Shown one piece after another: positions 42,086-49,644 of a DNA stretch of 64,000 nucleotides (positions are counted from its first letter, which is position 1; each line of letters opens with the position of its first letter). The DNA lies in assembly GCA_022843945.1 (NCBI GenBank), contig JALHMR010000002.1, positions 219,092 through 283,091 on the forward strand. Direction: 5' to 3'. This DNA is from Rhodospirillaceae bacterium (GTDB lineage: Bacteria > Pseudomonadota > Alphaproteobacteria > CACIAM-22H2). The notes below the pieces were generated by a model. That model saw nothing but the letters and a program-made list of their open reading frames with translations. It had not been told where the DNA came from and made no database searches. A program made the position numbers and the translations under genes.

Positions 42086-42486
42086 AAGTCACCCCCGCGC
42101 CGTCCCTACGGCCGCGCCGCCCGCCTCGTCGCACCCCACCGACGCGGGAGAACCGGCGGGCCCAGGAACGGCGCGGGGGTGACGCTCAGCGCAACCTTCC
42201 GAGGTTGCGCGAAATGCGCCGCAGTGTCCGCGAAACGCGAAGCCCGCGAAACGCAAAGCGTTTGCGCGTATTGCGCAGCAAACACGTGAGGCGCTCCGGA
42301 TTACAAATGGCGCGCGAAGCGCGCACGTGTCATCAGGAAACGCCTCTCGCGCATCCTGCGGATGCGCTGCCGGCTCTGTACGCGCAAACGCTTCGCGTTT
42401 CGCTGGAACCGCCGCGCTTCGCGGACCGTTTTCTGTCATCGCCATTCAGGCCCGCGAAGGCCAAGTCCGGAAAGGAAGAGTGCGTG
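42086..42486. repeat. Repeat-rich gap with long inverted repeat
   Basis: About 400 bases without a credible gene. Two 28-base arms, 42243-42270 and 42379-42406, are inverted copies of each other with only two mismatches and could form a large cruciform or hairpin around a 108-base loop. Smaller dyads include GCGCAACC-TTCCGA-GGTTGCGC near 42189 and CGCGCGAAGCGCGC near 42311. The motif GCGAAACGC occurs several times. Confidence 0.75.
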
Positions 42487-42843
42487 ATGACGCTCCAGAA
42501 CGATCTGCTCGCGATGGAAAAGAAATTCTGGTCCGGCGACGCCGGCTTCTATCGCCAGAACCTCGACGACGAATGCCTGACCGTGTTCACCAGGATGGCC
42601 GGCGTGCAGAAGAAGGAGGCGATCGCCGAGATGATCGACGGCGACAGCCAGCGCTGGCAGGACGTGACGCTCGATCAGAAGGGCCTGGTCGAGCCGACGC
42701 GCGACACGGCGATTCTCAGCTACGAGGCCAAGGCGCGGCGCGCCAACGGCGAGCACTATCATGCGCTGGTCAGCAGCGCCTACGTGCGGCGCAACGGCGC
42801 CTGGAAGCTCGCCTTCCATCAGCAGACGCCGCTGCCGAACTGA
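42487..42843 (+). CDS. NTF2-like / DUF4440-type protein
   Basis: A 118-residue cone-shaped alpha+beta (SnoaL/NTF2-like) protein starting MTLQNDLLAMEKKFWSGDAGFY. The family layout is one long N-terminal helix, then DECLTVFTRMAGVQKKEAIAEM, and strands ending in AYVRRNGAWKLAFHQQTPL. GGAAG precedes ATG 42487 (a GTG one codon earlier is possible). Relatives are calcium/calmodulin kinase association domain-like proteins or small hydrolases and isomerases. No conserved catalytic set can be assigned. Stand-alone gene. Confidence 0.75.
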   Translation: MTLQNDLLAMEKKFWSGDAGFYRQNLDDECLTVFTRMAGVQKKEAIAEMIDGDSQRWQDVTLDQKGLVEPTRDTAILSYEAKARRANGEHYHALVSSAYVRRNGAWKLAFHQQTPLPN

Positions 42844-42933
42844 GCCTGCGGCCACACGGCGGCCGAATTATCGGTGGAGCCCGGTTGCCTTGGCCGTGCT
42901 ACGATAGGACTTAAACCGATGAAAGGCGCCGCG

Positions 42934-43128
42934 ATGGCCGACAAGGTCCCGGAATGGAAGCAGATCAGCGATCAGCAGCACGCCAAGGCGGCTGACCGCG
43001 AGAACAAGCTGCGCGCCGCGCGCCTGGCCCGCGACGCAGCCCTGCCGCCCCCGCCGCCGCCCGCCCCCAAGAAGGCGCGCAAGAAGGCGGTGAAGAAAGT
43101 GGTCGACCACGCGCCGGAGCCGGAGTGA
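42934..43128 (+). CDS. Small Lys/Ala/Pro-rich hypothetical protein
   Basis: A 64-residue product from ATG 42934, with AAAGG eight bases upstream; ATG 42919 in frame is an alternative. The first half (MADKVPEWKQISDQQHAKAA then DRENKLRAARLARD) is a charged helix; the second has a run of prolines followed by lysine/alanine repeats (KKARKKAVKKVV), like the nucleic-acid-binding tails of histone H1-like proteins. No known catalytic function. Probably a real small alphaproteobacterial protein of unknown role. Confidence 0.6.
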   Translation: MADKVPEWKQISDQQHAKAADRENKLRAARLARDAALPPPPPPAPKKARKKAVKKVVDHAPEPE

Positions 43129-43149
43129 TCGTCGCGCGCATAGCGCGCC

Positions 43150-43445
43150 TCACCAGGTCCCATGCCGGTGGATCTGACGCCATTGATAGAAGGCGAAGGC
43201 CAGCGAGATCAGCGCCGGCCACCGAAGTCCCCGCCACGCGCCAGTGGTTGTCCTCGCCATAGAGCCAGCTGCAGACCGCGAGGAAACCGAAAGGCAGGGC
43301 GCCGATGCGCCCATATCATGCGATAGAGGCGGCTATGGTCGTCGAGCGTATCGTGCGCCTGCCAAAACCGGGGCAACAAGCTGCGCTCAGCCGGAAGTCT
43401 GCCGCTCGGCGGCTCGGGCGGCTCAAAACCCAGATCAGGTAGCAT
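43150..43445 (-). pseudogene. Frameshifted small two-helix membrane protein gene
   Basis: From ATG 43445 the minus strand encodes a sensible N-terminus (MLPDLGFEPPEPPSGRLPAE to SRLYRMIW). Beyond about 43309 the meaningful reading moves to another frame (GRIGALPFGFLAVCSWLYG then EDNHWRVAGTSVAGA), and near 43212 to a third (ALISLAFAFYQWRQIHRHGTW, stop at 43150). Pieced together it would be a protein of about 97 residues with two membrane helices. Two frame changes in 300 bases imply a decayed gene or sequence errors. Confidence 0.45.
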
Positions 43446-43505
43446 GGTCGGAACCTAGCAGCCGGCAAATTGTGCTCTCGTGCGTTACCGCACAGGCATC
43501 GACTC

Positions 43506-44057
43506 TCAGAGCGTATTGCGGGGACCAGTCCACTGGGCAACTGCGATTGCCGACACCACGAAATGGAAGATGAACATGAATAGGAGGTTCCCGGTGATCG
43601 ACCACCAGTTGACACCGAACAGCCAGACAACACCTTGCGCGACCAGGTATGGAACGGCGTTGACAATCATGTCTGGAATGTCGTCTGCGTCCTCGAGAAA
43701 TTTCAACCAGTTGAAGGACTCGATGTCGGTGCCGAACTTATAATGAATGAAAGAAAGAGAACACGACAGGGCGTCCCCGCATTGTGGCGGCGGCGAGCGG
43801 CCGATAAATCCCGTCATGCCGCAATAGACGATGCAATAGAAGACTGGAACGGCGCCCAGCCATACCAGAAAGATCAGGAACGCCGAGAGGAGATAGTTTT
43901 CGCCTCGACCGTCATCGATGACTGCGACCAGGGCGAAGATGAAAGAAAACATGTAGCCAAACGTGAAAAGCGCATCGATACCCGTCAACGCGGCGCCGAG
44001 AATTCCGCTTCCCAGCCAGAGCGCCTGATACGTTATCGCTTTCACGAGTATCTTCAC
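43506..44057 (-). CDS. Hypothetical multi-pass membrane protein
   Basis: A 183-residue product from GTG 44057 with GGGGAAA upstream. Five hydrophobic helices are visible: about 9-25, 29-48, 55-80, 130-150 and 155-175, with a polar middle section (GRSPPPQCGDALSCSLSFIH) containing two cysteines. Base composition is clearly lower in GC than the neighbours, and the sequence has no family I recognise. Both point to recent acquisition. It stands alone between a decayed gene and a GIY-YIG-like gene on the other strand. Confidence 0.6.
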   Translation of the reverse strand: MKILVKAITYQALWLGSGILGAALTGIDALFTFGYMFSFIFALVAVIDDGRGENYLLSAFLIFLVWLGAVPVFYCIVYCGMTGFIGRSPPPQCGDALSCSLSFIHYKFGTDIESFNWLKFLEDADDIPDMIVNAVPYLVAQGVVWLFGVNWWSITGNLLFMFIFHFVVSAIAVAQWTGPRNTL

Positions 44058-44153
44058 GGGAATTTCCCCGCATAAGTTGTAGTATATCCGCGGCCACCCG
44101 GCACCAGGGTGCTACCGCACACCTGTCCCCGACTCTTGCTAGACTTCGGCGCC

Positions 44154-44567
44154 ATGCCCCGCCGCGCGCCAACGCCGTTCCTGCATCTCTATCTCGCCGA
44201 CGCCGTCTACGAGTTCCGGCGCTGCCATCGCGGCCTGACCTGGAACGCCGTGCCCGGCCTCTATGTCTTCGTGCGCTGCCCCGGCTACCGGCTGCTCTAT
44301 ATCGGCGAGACCGGCAGCTTCGCCATGCGCCTGCCGGGACACGAGGTCTGGCCCGTGGCCTGCGAGCAGGGCGCGAACGAGATCTACGCCATGCCGTTCA
44401 ACGGCACGGAGCCGGAGCGCCGGGCGCTCGAGCGCGCCCTGATCGGCGCCTACACACCGCCCTGCAACACGCATCATGTGAGCGCCAGCGACGAAGCGGC
44501 GATCGACCGCGGCCTCTGGTTCGATCCGTTTGACAGCTTCGACGCGTTCGTGCGGCAGGTGCGCTAG
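44154..44567 (+). CDS. GIY-YIG-like nuclease-fold protein
   Basis: A 137-residue protein from ATG 44154. The first strand pair is PGLYVFVRCPGYRLLYIGETG (about 35-55, split here by a turn), matching the GIY-x(10)-YIG pattern, followed by MRLPGHEVW (about 60-68) and the helix ERRALERALIGAYTPPCN (about 97-114), which contains the glutamate and the terminal PxxN typical of this fold. Small stand-alone members may repair or restrict DNA, or have lost activity. No mobile-element context surrounds it. Confidence 0.7.
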   Translation: MPRRAPTPFLHLYLADAVYEFRRCHRGLTWNAVPGLYVFVRCPGYRLLYIGETGSFAMRLPGHEVWPVACEQGANEIYAMPFNGTEPERRALERALIGAYTPPCNTHHVSASDEAAIDRGLWFDPFDSFDAFVRQVR

Positions 44568-44602
44568 GCCCCTGTGACACCGGTCATAGACCGAGGGCGA
44601 GC

Positions 44603-45760
44603 ATGGGGTATGCTGTTCGTCCGCTGCCGCGACGATCGCCCAGGTCCATGATTAACCAAAGCGAGACGCCCATAACGGCATTCCCTCCGACGCGCCCGAA
44701 GATCCGCTTCTGCACGGCTCCGGACGGGGTGAAGATCGCCTATGGCATCGCCGGCAACGGGCCGGCGCTGGTCAAGACCGGCAACTGGCTGAGCCATCTG
44801 GAGACGGATCCGGAAAGCCCGCTCTGGCGGCACTGGGTCAGCGAGCTCTCCCGCAGCTATCGCTATGTCCGCTACGACTCTCGCGGCAGCGGCCTGTCGC
44901 AGCGCGAGGTCGGCTATATCGAGCCGGAGATCTGGCTCAACGACCTCGAGGCCGTGGTCGAGGCGGCTGGGCTCGAGCGCTTCGCGCTGCTCGGCATATC
45001 CGGCGGGGCGGGGATGGCCATCGCCTACGCGGCGCGCCATCCGGAGAAGGTCAGCCATCTCGTGCTCTTCGGCGGCACGGCGCGCGGCGCCATGCGCCGC
45101 GACCTGACCCCGCCGCAGCGCCAGACCTACGACTACACCGAGAAGCTGGTGGCGCTGGGCTGGGACAAGGAGACGCCGGCCTTCCGCACCCTCTACGCCA
45201 TGCAGATGATTCGCTCGGCGACGCCGGAGCAGTACCGGATCATCGCCGACCTGGAGCGGGCGGTGAATCCCTCCGCCGAAAACGCGGCCGCCGTCCTGCG
45301 CATGTTCAACGACCTCGACGTGACGGCGGAAGCGGCGCGCGTGACCTGCCCGACGCTGGTCCTGCATTGCACCGGCGACGAGGGCTTTCCGCTCGCCTGC
45401 GGGCGGGAGATGGCCAGCCTGATCCCCGGCGCGCGCTTCGTGCCGCTCAGCAGCCGCAACCACATCCTGCTGGAGAACGAGCCCGCCTGGCGCAGCTTCC
45501 TCGACGAGGTGCGCGCTTTCCTGCCCAAGCCGGAGACCGGGGCCTTCGCGACCCTGACGCCGCGCGAGCGCGCGATGCTCGACCTCGTGGCCCGCGGCCT
45601 GAGCAACGGGCAGATCGCCGCCCTGGTCGGGCTGAGCGAGAAGACGGTGAAGAACCGCATCACCAGCATCTTCGCCAAGCTCAAGGTGAGCAGCCGCCCG
45701 CAGGCCATCGTGCTGGCCCGCGAGGCCGGCTTCGGCCTCGGCCCGGCGCCCGCCGGCTGA
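44603..45760 (+). CDS. Alpha/beta hydrolase fused to LuxR-type HTH
   Basis: A 385-residue fusion. Residues about 35-300 form an alpha/beta hydrolase: oxyanion-region GNGPALVKTGNW, RYDSRGSGLSQ, nucleophile elbow LLGISGGAGMA, acid-loop LVLHCTGDEGFPL and late histidine in SRNHILLENE. Residues about 320-382 are a GerE/LuxR helix-turn-helix: LTPRERAMLDLVARGLSNGQ, then IAALVGLSEKTVKNRITSIF and AKLKVSS. The likely role is a transcription factor whose hydrolase domain senses or turns over a small ester or lactone. ATG 44648 is an alternative start. No candidate target operon is adjacent except the hydrolase downstream. Confidence 0.85.
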   Translation: MGYAVRPLPRRSPRSMINQSETPITAFPPTRPKIRFCTAPDGVKIAYGIAGNGPALVKTGNWLSHLETDPESPLWRHWVSELSRSYRYVRYDSRGSGLSQREVGYIEPEIWLNDLEAVVEAAGLERFALLGISGGAGMAIAYAARHPEKVSHLVLFGGTARGAMRRDLTPPQRQTYDYTEKLVALGWDKETPAFRTLYAMQMIRSATPEQYRIIADLERAVNPSAENAAAVLRMFNDLDVTAEAARVTCPTLVLHCTGDEGFPLACGREMASLIPGARFVPLSSRNHILLENEPAWRSFLDEVRAFLPKPETGAFATLTPRERAMLDLVARGLSNGQIAALVGLSEKTVKNRITSIFAKLKVSSRPQAIVLAREAGFGLGPAPAG

Positions 45761-45768
45761 TGTGATTG

Positions 45769-45897
45769 ACCCTCTCCGCGTCGCGTTTCGCGACGGGGAG
45801 AGGGAAGGGGCCGTTGCGCAGCAACGGGAAGGGTGAGGTGTCGTGCCATATGACCCACCTCACCCCAGCCCTCTCCGCCCTGAAGGGCGGAGAGGGA
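45769..45897. repeat. Extragenic repeat, family B (copy 2)
   Basis: GC-rich stem-forming segment with CCTCTCCGCG...GGGGAGAGGG, a CCGTTGCGCAGCAACGG palindrome near 45809-45825, and CTCTCCGCCCTGAAGGGCGGAGAGGG at its right end. It occupies the gap between the hydrolase-LuxR gene and the secreted hydrolase gene; similar to 33163-33317 and 57417-57550. Confidence 0.7.
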
Positions 45898-45911
45898 GTC
45901 AGAGGGGACGC

Positions 45912-46766
45912 ATGCGGCGGCTGATGATCCTTATGTTGGTGATTCTGGGTGCGACAACCGCCCACGCCAAGATCATCGAGGAAGCCGTCACCCTCACCGC
46001 CGAGGTGCAGGACATCAAGGGCCGGCCGCACACCCATCCCTTCGTCGTCACCATCTATCGCGACGACGCGCGGCGGCAGAAGCAGCCGTTCATGATCCTC
46101 AACCACGGGCGCTCGGCCAAGGCGGCGGATCGCGCCAAGACGGCGGTCGGCCCCTACGGTCCCAATGCGCGTTACTTCGTCAGCAAGGGCTTCGCCGTGT
46201 TCCTGCCCATGCGCATCGGCTACGGCGTCACCGGCGGGCCGGACGTCGAGGATTCCGGCGTCTGCCAGAAGAAGATCTATCCGCCGGTCTACGAGGCAGC
46301 GGCGCAGCAGAGCCTGGTGGTCATCGACTATGCCAAGGCGCAGGCCTATGTCGACCCGGCCCGCGGCCTGGTCGTCGGCCAGTCCTTCGGCGGCACCACG
46401 GCGCTGGTCCTGGCCGGCAAGGCGATCCCCGGCGTGCTGGGCGCCGTGAACTTCGCCGGCGGCGGGGGCGGGAGCCCGACCTTGCACCCGCAAAGCCCCT
46501 GCCGTACCGACCTGCTGCTGGAGCTGTACTCGGGCTACGGCAAAACGGCGCGTATCCCCACACTCTGGGTCTACAGCGAGAACGACCAGTATTTCGGCCC
46601 GCGCTATCCGCACGACTGGTTCGACGGTTTCATCAAGGCGGGCGGCCGGGGCCGGTTCGTGCTGCTGCCGCCCTACAAGGCCGACGGCCATCCCAGCTTC
46701 ACCGGCCAGCCGGCGGCGTGGCGGCCGGAATTCGAGGCGTTCGTGAAGGAGGTGATGGGGCGGTGA
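45912..46766 (+). CDS. Secreted alpha/beta hydrolase (dienelactone-hydrolase-like)
   Basis: A 284-residue exported hydrolase from ATG 45912, with AGAGGGG upstream. The signal peptide MRRLMILMLVILGATTAHA is followed by a mature domain with PFMILNHGRSAKAADR (about 60-75, oxyanion HG), RGLVVGQSFGGTTALVLAGK (about 154-173, nucleophile serine in GQSFGG), WVYSENDQYFGPRY (acid) and a histidine in ADGHPSF near 261. These form a plausible Ser-Asp-His triad. It could act on esters in the periplasm. In-frame sequence upstream of 45912 falls in the repeat and is not coding. Confidence 0.8.
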   Translation: MRRLMILMLVILGATTAHAKIIEEAVTLTAEVQDIKGRPHTHPFVVTIYRDDARRQKQPFMILNHGRSAKAADRAKTAVGPYGPNARYFVSKGFAVFLPMRIGYGVTGGPDVEDSGVCQKKIYPPVYEAAAQQSLVVIDYAKAQAYVDPARGLVVGQSFGGTTALVLAGKAIPGVLGAVNFAGGGGGSPTLHPQSPCRTDLLLELYSGYGKTARIPTLWVYSENDQYFGPRYPHDWFDGFIKAGGRGRFVLLPPYKADGHPSFTGQPAAWRPEFEAFVKEVMGR

Positions 46767-46798
46767 AATACTAGTTCTCGAATAGGTTGGCTTTTGTT

Positions 46799-47764
46799 TC
46801 AGCGAACTATTTGGAAAGACGACGAGGATTTGTGCACAGGAATGGCATTTAGACCCGCATTTGCTATCGCTATATGAGCTGAGCCCTCGTTAATGCTCTG
46901 GAAGCGGCCGGGACCAACCCAGACCTCTGTTAGTGCTCCCAGAACGTCGTCGATTTCTATATAGGCGATAATTACTCCTTCACGCGGCGACAATCTTATT
47001 ACCCCGGTTTGCCTTTGGCCTTCTTGATCGAAAAGAATGGGAGTCACTACTAGCCGCCATTCAGCTTCATCCGAGAAGTCTTCATGCTTTCCTGTGGCCC
47101 CGACAGACCAGAGGTAGCCGGTGAGGCGCCCAGCCCACAATCTCGTCAATTCTTCTTGAGCATGAGATTGAGTGTTCTGCATGGCATGCCGGTAGCCATC
47201 AGAGACTAAAGTCAATAAAGATTGTACGTGGCTCCGAATTGCTTTCTCACCGTAAGTCACCGGATACGGCCCCGCGGTGATAAGAGTTGGCTTATCAGCG
47301 ACTAGATACCTCACGGATACGTGGGCGAGTTTTTTGGGATCGAAGCCCAATGCAAAGCCGCCTTCTCGATTCCCGTAGTAGCGCCACTGCGCGAGCTTGT
47401 TCCTGGAGTTCGTAAAGCTGGCGATAAATACGTCTCCGATCTTTTCCTTCATCGAGGCGAACTGTGTGCCGGCCAATTCAAGAAAATTCAGAATCAAACT
47501 ATCAGCAGTCAGCGCTTTGAACGCAGTCAACGCCGACCAAACAGCGCCCATGCCAAAGCGAATTTCGCCAGCATCGTTGAGAGCTGTCGCGTTCGTTGCC
47601 CATATGGCTTTACTTCTCATTACCCCCTCAAACCCTCTAGGATCTGTGTAGTGGAATAGGGGGGTCGGTGTTCCACCCCATTCCGCGATCCAAGGCTTGA
47701 TCGTAGAGTGGAACGCGTCGCGGGAGGCTTGCCGCGCCGGCTTCTTTGAGAGGTCGTCTGCCAT
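46799..47764 (-). CDS. DUF2971 domain-containing protein
   Basis: A 321-residue protein of the DUF2971 family. The core shows PTPLFHYTDPRGFEGVMRSK (about 33-52), IWATNATALNDAGEIRFG (about 54-71), VFIASFTNSRNKLAQWRYYG (about 112-131) and ALGFDPKKLAHV. These resemble an ADP-ribosyl-transferase-like arrangement, although no activity is established for the family. GC content is much lower than the neighbours, indicating horizontal gain. The gene is solitary, with no partner that would mark it as a toxin-antitoxin or defence pair. Confidence 0.8.
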   Translation of the reverse strand: MADDLSKKPARQASRDAFHSTIKPWIAEWGGTPTPLFHYTDPRGFEGVMRSKAIWATNATALNDAGEIRFGMGAVWSALTAFKALTADSLILNFLELAGTQFASMKEKIGDVFIASFTNSRNKLAQWRYYGNREGGFALGFDPKKLAHVSVRYLVADKPTLITAGPYPVTYGEKAIRSHVQSLLTLVSDGYRHAMQNTQSHAQEELTRLWAGRLTGYLWSVGATGKHEDFSDEAEWRLVVTPILFDQEGQRQTGVIRLSPREGVIIAYIEIDDVLGALTEVWVGPGRFQSINEGSAHIAIANAGLNAIPVHKSSSSFQIVR

Positions 47765-47859
47765 CGGCGCTTACGGGTCCCGGCTATTCGTCTGTTCGGG
47801 TTAGGACTTGATTGTCGTATCTGAACCTGCGAATGCCTGCAGTATTGTAGCTAAAATTG

Positions 47860-49299
47860 CTACTCCGGCACGCCCGCCTTCCTCAATCCCTCAAGGAACA
47901 CGTCACGATGGGCGTAGGTGGCGAGGTTGTTGGCCAGGACGTGGACGCAGATCGGCGGCCCGATGCGGTTGCGCGCGTCGATAAATTCCTGGGCCTCGTC
48001 GAGCAGGCCGAGATGGCCGCAGCAGCTGATCACGCTGTTGTAGTGGCCGGGATACTCCGTGAAGGCCGCGACGGAGGCGCGCAGGTAGGGCAGCGCCTCC
48101 TCGAAGCGCCGCGAGCCCAGCAGCGCCAGGCCGTGGATGGAGGTGTAGAAGCCGGAGAAACTGTCCATCGGGCTCATGCGCAGGGCCTTGCCGGATTCGG
48201 CGATCGCCTCCTCGAATTGTCCGGCGCGCAGCAGCACCCAGCCGTAGGCCATGCGGCCGAGGGCGAAGCTGGGGTTGAGATCGAGCGCCGTGCGCAGCTC
48301 GCCGAGCCCGCGCTCGTGCTGTCCGCCGGTGCTCAGGCACAGCGCGTAGGCCATGCGCGCCCAGGGATCGGCGGGATCCGAGGACAGCGCGCCCTGGGCA
48401 TGCTGGGCGGCCTGACGGAGGGTCGGACCCTCCTCGCTCCAATAGCAATGCGAGGCCCACCACAGGGCCCAGCTCAGCAGGGCGTGCGCCCTGGCGTAGT
48501 TGGGCTCGAGCGCGATGGCGCGGTGGAGCAGCGTCTGCGCCTCCTCGTTGGGCTTGCGCCCCATCTGGCGCAGGAGGTTGAGCGCGCGCACGACCAGCTC
48601 CCAGGCGCCGAGGCTGTCCGGCGGCTTGCCCGCGGCGCGAAACCCTTCCTCCGCGTAGACGTAGGGCTCCACCGCGGCGACGACCCGTTCCGTGATGTCG
48701 TCGTTGACCGCGAAGACGTCGCGCAGGTCGCGGTCGTATTTGTCGGCCCAGATCTGCTTGCCGGTCTCGGCGTCGACCAACTGGCCGCTGATGCGGATGC
48801 GCTGGCCGGCGGTCTGCACGCTGCCCTCCAGGACGTAGCGCACGCCAAGCTCGCGCGCCACCTGCCGGATATCCGCGTCCTTGCCCTTGTAGCCGAGGGT
48901 CGAGTTGCGGGCGATGACGAACAGCCAACGCAGGCGGGCGAGCGCCGTGGTGATGTCTTCCGTGATGCCGTCGGCGATGAAGTCCTGCGCCGAATTGCCG
49001 CCCAGATTGGTGAAGGGCAGGACGGCGATGGAGGGCGTATCGAGCTTGATCGCCGGCGCGACCGGCGCGCCCGGGGGCGCGGTCTCCGCCTGGAGCATCG
49101 CGCGCAGCGGCAGCTTGGTCTGGTTCTCGACCACCGACAGCGTGCGTTCGGAGAAGAGGCCGATCAGCAGCTTGTCGACGGTCGACTTGCCCAGCTTGGT
49201 GCGGAAGGAAAGCTGCTCGCGCGAAATGCGCTCGCGCGCCAGGTAATCCCTGACCGCCGCCGCGATCCGCTTGCGAGTTTCCAACTCTCCAGGCCGCAT
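47860..49299 (-). CDS. HTH-FlgO-TPR protein (CyaA/TolB-like N-terminal type)
   Basis: A 479-residue protein with three parts. Residues 1-65 resemble a helix-turn-helix (RERISREQLSFRTKLGKSTV then DKLLIGLFSERTLSVVE). Residues about 85-205 are a FlgO-like domain with SIAVLPFTNLGGNSAQDFIA, ITEDITTALARLRWLFVIAR and YVLEGSVQTAGQRIRISGQL. Residues about 225-479 are TPR-type helical repeats (TLLHRAIALEPNYARAHALL and so on). This arrangement accompanies adenylate-cyclase-like sensors, but no cyclase domain is present here. No transmembrane segment is obvious. Probably a regulatory scaffold. Confidence 0.75.
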   Translation of the reverse strand: MRPGELETRKRIAAAVRDYLARERISREQLSFRTKLGKSTVDKLLIGLFSERTLSVVENQTKLPLRAMLQAETAPPGAPVAPAIKLDTPSIAVLPFTNLGGNSAQDFIADGITEDITTALARLRWLFVIARNSTLGYKGKDADIRQVARELGVRYVLEGSVQTAGQRIRISGQLVDAETGKQIWADKYDRDLRDVFAVNDDITERVVAAVEPYVYAEEGFRAAGKPPDSLGAWELVVRALNLLRQMGRKPNEEAQTLLHRAIALEPNYARAHALLSWALWWASHCYWSEEGPTLRQAAQHAQGALSSDPADPWARMAYALCLSTGGQHERGLGELRTALDLNPSFALGRMAYGWVLLRAGQFEEAIAESGKALRMSPMDSFSGFYTSIHGLALLGSRRFEEALPYLRASVAAFTEYPGHYNSVISCCGHLGLLDEAQEFIDARNRIGPPICVHVLANNLATYAHRDVFLEGLRKAGVPE

Positions 49300-49644
49300 T
49301 TGTGGCAGGACCCCCTGCGATAAACACCTTAAAATACAGGGAAATTCTGAAAAAAAGCGAAGAAAGAGGCGGCCTCAGGGTGGCATGAGCCAAATTTGTG
49401 GGAGGTGCGAGTCCGAATGCACCGGCCGCGTGTGCAAGTCACGGAAGACGCAGCCAAACGCGGGTTTTACCGGGTCTCGATGTCGCCGTATGAGTTTCGT
49501 TTGGGGTTTCGTATGAGCCAGAATCGCTCCAAGAATCGCACCAGAAGGAAAGAATAGGAAAAACCCGGAAAATACTTTTGAAATTTTGACAGGTAAAACA
49601 TTCCCCACATCGAGGCCCAATTACTCGAGTCGAAGGGGAGGATC
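49300..49644. other. Divergent intergenic region, no gene seen
   Basis: About 345 bases of mixed composition between the HTH-FlgO-TPR gene and the LysR gene, which diverge from it. The segment 49545-49610 is AT-rich (TTTTGAAATTTTGACAGG and neighbours) and is the best promoter candidate for the LysR gene; GGGGAGG precedes ATG 49645. ATGAGCCA-like words repeat at 49385 and 49513. No open frame has gene-like qualities. Confidence 0.5.

Noticed and set aside
42243..42406. Repeated GCGAAACGC-rich region as a CRISPR array
   Set aside because: The repeats are short, inverted rather than regularly spaced direct repeats, and there are no unique spacers of uniform length or cas genes.
46799..47764. 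DUF2971 gene as part of a defence or toxin-antitoxin system
   Set aside because: It is solitary, with no small cognate gene or defence neighbours; low GC alone shows only that it was probably acquired.
47903..49393. A 496-codon open frame in another minus-strand phase across the HTH-FlgO-TPR gene
   Set aside because: It is very rich in Arg, Gly, Pro and Ala without domains, a typical GC-bias shadow; the frame ending at 47860 has clear FlgO-like and TPR patterns.
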